From Candidatus Omnitrophica bacterium UBA1562 (GTDB taxonomy: Bacteria > Omnitrophota > Gorgyraeia > Gygaellales > Profunditerraquicolaceae): DNA of 7,777 bases. The stretch is from assembly GCA_002322525.1 (NCBI GenBank), contig DCOU01000114.1, positions 1-7,777 of the forward strand. Reading direction: 5' to 3'. Below, piece by piece: positions 4,206-7,777 of the stretch. The translations under genes were made by a program, and so were the position numbers. Under the pieces are notes generated by a model. It made no database searches. It was not told where the DNA came from and was given only the letters and a program-made list of their open reading frames with translations. The first letter of the stretch is position 1; the number at the start of each line of letters is the position of its first letter.

Positions 4206-5457
4206 TCTAAAAAATATAAAATTAACTAAAGTCAAGGGTATATTTAAGTGGCTATATCCGGGCATAGGCATAAAACGCTGGATTGGCTTGAGCGCTTTCG
4301 GCATTATCCTGGTAATTCTTGGCGCAATCAGTTTACGGACCGAAGAATATTGGTTCGTTCAGATATTGGATGCGATTGTGGTTGGCTCAGGCATTATAAT
4401 TTTGATATTAGGTATTAAACGGATGGTGCATTCTTTCATCATGGCAGTTATACCTTCATCAAAAGGCGCAGAACTCGTCGATATTTTATATCAAAAAAAG
4501 CAACTCAGTATTGGTCCAAAGATTGTGGCCGTAGGTGGTGGACACGGACTTTCGGCAGTTTTACATGGCTTAAAAGAATATACCAATAATATCAATGCTA
4601 TTGTTACTGTAGCCGACAGTGGTGGTTCTACCGGCAGACTCAGAGAACAATTTGATATTCCTGCCCCAGGAGATATCCGCAATTGCTTGGTTGCTTTAGC
4701 CGATGCCGAACCATTGATGCAGGAACTTTTTCAGTTTCGCTTCAAAAAAGATTCTGAACTCAGCGGCCATAGTTTTGGAAATCTATTTATAACTGCAATG
4801 ACGCAAATTACGGGTGACTTTGAGACAGCGATAAAGGAGTCAAGCAAGGTTTTAGCTATTAGAGGAAGTGTTATACCTTCTACTGTGGATAAGGTAAACT
4901 TAGTCGCTGAATATAGGGATGGCTCATTTATGGAGGGAGAAGCAAAAATCCCTGAACAAAAATTATTCATTAAAAGGGTCTCTCTTAAACCGAGTTACCC
5001 TATTCCTACAGAAGAGGCAATAAAAGCAATCAGAGAGGCACAAGTTATTGTTTTAGGCCCGGGTTCACTCTATACCAGTATTATACCTAATCTCCTGATA
5101 AAAGAGATCACCGATACTATTCTTGCCTCGGGGGCAATTAAAATATATGTCTGCAATGTAATGACCCAGTCTGGCGAAACAGATGGCTATAGCGCATCCG
5201 ACCATATAAAAGCGCTTATACACCACAGTCACCCGCGTATTCTGGATTACTGTATTTTAAATACAGGAGAAATTCCCAATGATATACTCAAACGTTATAC
5301 TCAAGAGGATTCTTATCCGGTGGTAGATGATACAAAGAAAATCGAGGATATGGGTTACCGTGTTATTGAGGAAGACGTTGTGGTTACTGATGATGTTGTA
5401 AGGCATGACCCGTTAAAATTAGCCAAGATTATTCTGGGGCTTATTGAAGAAATATAA
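4189..5457 (+). CDS. yvcK: YvcK/CofD-family protein with N-terminal membrane anchor
   Basis: In Bacillus the YvcK ('gluconeogenesis factor') protein binds UDP-sugars and is needed for growth and cell shape on gluconeogenic carbon sources. The 422-residue product has two predicted membrane helices (about 31-49 and 56-76), then a short linker, then the YvcK core from about 108. Core motifs: KIVAVGGGHGLS (111-122), TVADSGGSTGRLR (140-152), APGDIRN (159-165), GHSFGNL (193-199) and VLGPGSLYTSIIPNLL (288-303). The core is complete; the first 107 residues are extra compared with B. subtilis YvcK. The start overlaps ptsN by 17 nt with only weak AGAAG upstream. An ATG at 4441 would remove the membrane part, but the long hydrophobic frame argues for the upstream start. 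CofD, the other branch of the family, is less likely, since no F420 genes are nearby. Confidence 0.9.
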   Translation: MRKKFNLKNIKLTKVKGIFKWLYPGIGIKRWIGLSAFGIILVILGAISLRTEEYWFVQILDAIVVGSGIIILILGIKRMVHSFIMAVIPSSKGAELVDILYQKKQLSIGPKIVAVGGGHGLSAVLHGLKEYTNNINAIVTVADSGGSTGRLREQFDIPAPGDIRNCLVALADAEPLMQELFQFRFKKDSELSGHSFGNLFITAMTQITGDFETAIKESSKVLAIRGSVIPSTVDKVNLVAEYRDGSFMEGEAKIPEQKLFIKRVSLKPSYPIPTEEAIKAIREAQVIVLGPGSLYTSIIPNLLIKEITDTILASGAIKIYVCNVMTQSGETDGYSASDHIKALIHHSHPRILDYCILNTGEIPNDILKRYTQEDSYPVVDDTKKIEDMGYRVIEEDVVVTDDVVRHDPLKLAKIILGLIEEI

Positions 5458-5461
5458 GTGA

Positions 5462-5506
5462 GGACATAACTTATGGAGCTCATAGAGCGACATAAGTTAT
5501 CTGTCC
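5462..5506 (-). repeat. Inverted complete copy of hairpin III
   Basis: On the minus strand it reads GGAC, AG bulge, ATAACTTATG, a 15-nt loop starting TCGC, CATAAGTTAT, GTCC. This is the same 4-bp/2-nt bulge/10-bp plan as the forward copies, and nearly identical base by base to 2691-2735, but in opposite orientation. The paired arms are perfect (5466-5475 with 5491-5500; 5462-5465 with 5503-5506). Confidence 0.85.
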
Positions 5507-5511
5507 GAACT

Positions 5512-5573
5512 TATCCCGACGAATGCGCTAAAATTATGGAACAGAATTTTAGCGCGGCTTATGAGTCGGGATA
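5512..5573 (+). repeat. Nested double palindrome
   Basis: TATCCCGAC (5512-5520) pairs perfectly with GTCGGGATA (5565-5573). Inside, GCGCTAAAATT (5525-5535) pairs perfectly with AATTTTAGCGC (5545-5555) around a 9-nt loop. Together they give 20 bp of perfect pairing with an internal loop. It occupies the position of the 2555-2609 palindrome in the other composite, but has no sequence similarity to it. Confidence 0.8.
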
Positions 5574-5574
5574 G

Positions 5575-5655
5575 GATTGATAAAATGTACCCCTTGCCTA
5601 AACGCTTGTAAATTTCTGGGCTTCGCCCTAAAATTTACTGCGCAGGCTTCGGGGT
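5575..5655 (+). repeat. Hairpin II of copy B
   Basis: After GATTGATA, ACCCC (5589-5593) pairs with GGGGT (5651-5655) and GCCT (5596-5599) with AGGC (5644-5647). GTAAATTT (5608-5615) pairs with AAATTTAC (5631-5638), and the tip GGGC pairs with GCCC around TTC. Compared with copy A, GCTT/AAGC has become GCCT/AGGC, a compensated pair. Confidence 0.78.
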
Positions 5656-5661
5656 TAATTC

Positions 5662-5717
5662 GCCCAAACAACTTACGTTCAGTGCGAGCGAAAGCGAGCC
5701 TTCCGTAAGTTGTGGGC
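5662..5717 (+). repeat. Forward hairpin III of copy B
   Basis: GCCC (5662-5665) pairs with GGGC (5714-5717), AA (5666-5667) is bulged, and ACAACTTACG (5668-5677) pairs with CGTAAGTTGT (5704-5713). The loop of 26 nt is longer than in other copies and contains GCGAAAGC, a sequence known to make very stable mini-hairpins as DNA. The ptsH ATG lies 7 nt after this hairpin. Confidence 0.82.
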
Positions 5718-5724
5718 TCATTTA

Positions 5725-5988
5725 ATGGCTTTAATCAGAAAAAAACTAATCGTAAAAAATAGACAAGGCCTGCATGCACGTCCGGCAGCTTTATTTGTGC
5801 AGATTGCCAATAAATTTGATGCGCGTATAACAGTCAGACGCGACAAAGAGAGGGTAAACGGTAAATCTATTATGGGTATTCTTATCTTAGGTGCTGAAAA
5901 AGGTAGCGAGATAACGATTGAAGCCGAAGGCGATGACGCCCATACGGCCATATTAGAGCTAGAAAAAATAGTTAATAGCGAAGGCTAA
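5725..5988 (+). CDS. ptsH: Phosphocarrier protein HPr
   Basis: Small cytoplasmic phosphocarrier that takes phosphate from Enzyme I and passes it to EIIA proteins. The 87-residue product is normal length. The active histidine is H17 in the signature RQGLHARPAALFVQ (13-26). The second site region NGKSIMGILILG (45-56) matches the form around regulatory Ser46 of low-GC Gram-positive HPr, with S48 as the equivalent residue. An HPr kinase/phosphorylase may therefore exist elsewhere in the genome. The ATG at 5725 gives the standard N-terminus; a TTG at 5710 would lie inside the repeat hairpin. No Shine-Dalgarno precedes the ATG: the bases there are the hairpin's 3' arm and CATTTA. It is separated from ptsI by 3 nt. 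Confidence 0.96.
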   Translation: MALIRKKLIVKNRQGLHARPAALFVQIANKFDARITVRRDKERVNGKSIMGILILGAEKGSEITIEAEGDDAHTAILELEKIVNSEG

Positions 5989-5991
5989 ATT

Positions 5992-7722
5992 ATGATACAG
6001 CTTAAAGGCATAGCTGCGGCTGGAGGAATAAGTGTCGGGCCGGCCTATAAAATAGGCAGAGAAGAATTCACTGTCCCTAAACAACCAATAAAACCAGAAG
6101 AAGTCCCTCTCCAGATTCAGCTCTTTGAAGAGGCGCTGATCAAAACCCGCAAAGAAATTGTAACATTACAAAAGAGGATTGCCGTTGAAATGGGGCAAGA
6201 GCAGGCTGAGATTTTTAATGCCCACCTTCTGGTTCTTGAGGACCGCATGCTTATCGAAGAGGTAATTTTACGCCTTAAGCAGGAATGTGTAAATGTAGCT
6301 TATATATTCTCCGAAGTTTTAAAGAAATACATTAATGTCTTTTCTAAAATTGAAGATGAATATCTAAAAGAGCGTGTCACAGATGTAAATGACGTAGGCA
6401 GGAGGATATTGCATAATCTTTTGGGCCGAGAACAGAAGGGGTTTGAGGATTTAAAAGAGAAAGTAGTAGTAGTGGCGCATGACCTTTCGCCGTCCGATAC
6501 CGCAGCAATGCATAAACAGAAAGTCTGCGCATTTGTTACGGATATCGGAGGCAAGACCTCTCACACAGCAATTATGGCTAAATCCCTGGAAATACCCGCG
6601 GTTGTCGGTGTCCAGGAGGCAACCCAAAAGATTAAGCCAGGCGATACTCTGATAGTTGATGGCGGCACGGGTGCTGTAATTATAAACCCGGATGAGGAGA
6701 CTCTACAAGCATATTGGCGAGAGGAACTGAAACTCAGAGGAATAACAGAAGGATTTTTGTCAGCAAAGGATCTTCCGGCAGTTACTCTTGACGGTAAATC
6801 AGTAGAAATAGTCGCCAATATAGAGTTGCCCGAGGAGGTTCCTTCTGTAAAACTTCACGGTGGGGGAGGTATCGGACTTTACCGCACAGAGTATTTTTAT
6901 ATGAATAGAAAAGACTTACCTTCAGAAGAGGAGCATTACCAGGCTTATAGGTATGTTGCCGAAGAGATGAATCCGTATCCGGTGATTATTCGTACTCTGG
7001 ACTTAGGAGGCGATAAGTTTTTATCTCAACTGCAAGTTCCTGGCGAGATGCAACCCTTCTTAGGCTGGCGCGCAATTAGATTTTGCCTTGCCCGGCCGGA
7101 TATATTTAAAGTGCAGCTGAGGGCGATATTACGCGCATCAGTACGCGGGAAGTTAAAACTGATGTATCCGATGATCTCCGGTATCGAAGAATTGCGACAG
7201 GCAAAAAAGATATTAGAAGAGGCAAAAAAAGAATTAAAGGATAAAGGCATATCATTTGATAATGATATTGAGGTAGGGGCAATGATTGAAGTTCCTTCCG
7301 CAGCCATGACTGCAGATCTCTTAGCCACCGAAGCAGATTTTTTCAGTATAGGTACCAATGATTTAATTCAGTATTCTCTGGCAGTTGACCGTACCAATGA
7401 AAAGGTAGCTTATCTATATGAGCCTACACATCCTGCAGTTTTGAGGATGATTAGGAATATAGTTGAGGCAGCGCATAATGCAGGAATCTGGGTGGGGATG
7501 TGCGGAGAAATGGCTGGCGAACCTGCTTTGGTGCTGGTGCTTTTAGGTTTAGGATTGGATGAGTTCAGCATACCGCCGCTTGCTATTCCTGAAATAAAGT
7601 ATATAATTCGCTCGATTAAGCTAAGCGAGGCACAGGCTATTGCTAAAGAAGCATTGAAATTATCTACTGGGAAAGAAATAGAGGAATTCAGCCAGATGAA
7701 GTTAAGAGAGATATTAGGGTGA
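5992..7722 (+). CDS. ptsI: Phosphoenolpyruvate-protein phosphotransferase (Enzyme I)
   Basis: First enzyme of the PTS: autophosphorylates from PEP and donates to HPr; cytoplasmic dimer. The 576-residue product is full length (E. coli 575). The N-terminal part begins LKGIAAAGGISVGPAY and contains the HPr-binding helices (about 35-145). The phosphohistidine domain has GGKTSHTAIMA with H191. The TIM-barrel PEP-binding domain has GIGLYRTE (293-300), RTLDLGGDK (334-342), the Mg ligand region EVGAMIEVPS (427-436), FFSIGTNDLIQYSLAVDRTN (450-469) with D457, and the catalytic Cys C504 in MCGEMAGE (503-510). All key residues are present. No Ntr-type GAF domain is attached, so it is the sugar-type enzyme I rather than PtsP. 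A GAAGG overlapping the end of ptsH serves as ribosome-binding site. Confidence 0.97.
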   Translation: MIQLKGIAAAGGISVGPAYKIGREEFTVPKQPIKPEEVPLQIQLFEEALIKTRKEIVTLQKRIAVEMGQEQAEIFNAHLLVLEDRMLIEEVILRLKQECVNVAYIFSEVLKKYINVFSKIEDEYLKERVTDVNDVGRRILHNLLGREQKGFEDLKEKVVVVAHDLSPSDTAAMHKQKVCAFVTDIGGKTSHTAIMAKSLEIPAVVGVQEATQKIKPGDTLIVDGGTGAVIINPDEETLQAYWREELKLRGITEGFLSAKDLPAVTLDGKSVEIVANIELPEEVPSVKLHGGGGIGLYRTEYFYMNRKDLPSEEEHYQAYRYVAEEMNPYPVIIRTLDLGGDKFLSQLQVPGEMQPFLGWRAIRFCLARPDIFKVQLRAILRASVRGKLKLMYPMISGIEELRQAKKILEEAKKELKDKGISFDNDIEVGAMIEVPSAAMTADLLATEADFFSIGTNDLIQYSLAVDRTNEKVAYLYEPTHPAVLRMIRNIVEAAHNAGIWVGMCGEMAGEPALVLVLLGLGLDEFSIPPLAIPEIKYIIRSIKLSEAQAIAKEALKLSTGKEIEEFSQMKLREILG

Positions 7723-7777
7723 ACCCCGCACCTTCTTTGTATTCATTTTATGGACACGACTTTGTTGCGTGCCAAGA
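7723..7777 (+). other. Downstream tail of ptsI, possible start of another structured gap
   Basis: GTGAACCCCG, also present at 2551-2560 before the 14-bp palindrome, ends at 7728. If ACCCCGCACC begins a similar palindrome, its partner lies outside the window. A small stem TGG(A)CACG (7751-7758) with CGTGCCA (7768-7774) is possible. No gene or T-tract terminator can be supported here. Confidence 0.3.

Larger units (their letters stand above)
5458..5718 (+). repeat. Composite structured repeat, copy B, filling the yvcK-ptsH gap
   Basis: The entire gap is palindromic repeat DNA in four parts: a complete inverted hairpin III (5462-5506), a nested palindrome (5512-5573), hairpin II (5589-5655, preceded by GATTGATA at 5575) and a forward hairpin III (5662-5717). 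It starts directly after the yvcK TAA and stops 6 nt before the ptsH ATG. The two hairpin III copies face each other as terminal inverted repeats about 155 bp apart, as in REP doublets or miniature inverted-repeat elements. No open reading frame of note or promoter is visible within it. Confidence 0.8.

Noticed and set aside
6300..7358. Minus-strand frames under ptsI and similar frames under tsf, pyrH, frr and yvcK
   Set aside because: They are shadows of well-conserved + strand genes with no recognisable protein features.

Overview
This is a bacterial chromosome segment with every protein-coding and tRNA gene on the + strand. The first half is the conserved translation/nucleotide cluster rpsB-tsf-pyrH-frr (ribosomal protein S2, a short EF-Ts, UMP kinase, ribosome recycling factor). 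It is followed by three tRNA genes (Lys-UUU, Leu-UAG, Gly-GCC). The second half is a small regulatory-looking phosphotransferase cluster: a PtsN-like EIIA, a YvcK/CofD-family protein with an added N-terminal membrane anchor, HPr and Enzyme I. No sugar-transporting EIIB or EIIC lies in the window. The proteins look like those of an uncultivated bacterial lineage. Omnitrophota (OP3) or a neighbour is my best guess from the gene style and the palindrome-rich intergenic DNA, but this is an impression that I could not test.

Layout: 40-163 structured repeat; about 164-240 candidate structured leader; 265-1164 rpsB; 1191-1261 fold-back of octamer repeats; 1280-1804 tsf; 1804-2529 pyrH, overlapping tsf by one base; 2530-2738 structured composite repeat; 2754-3314 frr; 3327-3390 fold-back repeat; 3396-3468 tRNA-Lys; 3475-3529 fold-back repeat; 3539-3620 tRNA-Leu; 3633-3708 tRNA-Gly; 3735-4205 ptsN-like; 4189-5457 yvcK-like, overlapping ptsN by 17 bases; 5458-5718 structured composite repeat; 5725-5988 ptsH; 5992-7722 ptsI; 7723-7777 possible start of another structured intergenic region.

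The genes themselves are mostly ordinary and complete. The unusual content is between them. (1) A modular palindromic repeat family occurs before rpsB, frr and ptsH. Its signature is a linker GGGG(A)TTAATTCGC joining two hairpins. The second hairpin always has the same plan: a 4-bp stem, a 2-nt bulge, then a 10-bp stem. Paired bases change together between copies, so the fold is conserved rather than just the sequence. An inverted copy of the second hairpin sits directly after the yvcK stop, and an inverted half copy directly after the pyrH stop. Each of these two gaps is therefore bounded by inverted modules, as in REPIN/BIME or MITE-type elements. (2) Three other gaps carry unrelated 7-8-bp tandem repeats arranged as two complementary arms that fold back on each other. 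Sequence differs at each place but the architecture is the same. (3) The tRNA-Leu gene has substitutions at both partners of the normally invariant G18-U55 tertiary pair.

Functionally, the first half supplies the ribosome and UTP/CTP synthesis. In the second half, EI and HPr would relay phosphate from PEP to the EIIA-like protein. YvcK, known in other bacteria for carbon-source-dependent envelope synthesis, probably ties that relay to cell-wall precursor control at the membrane.
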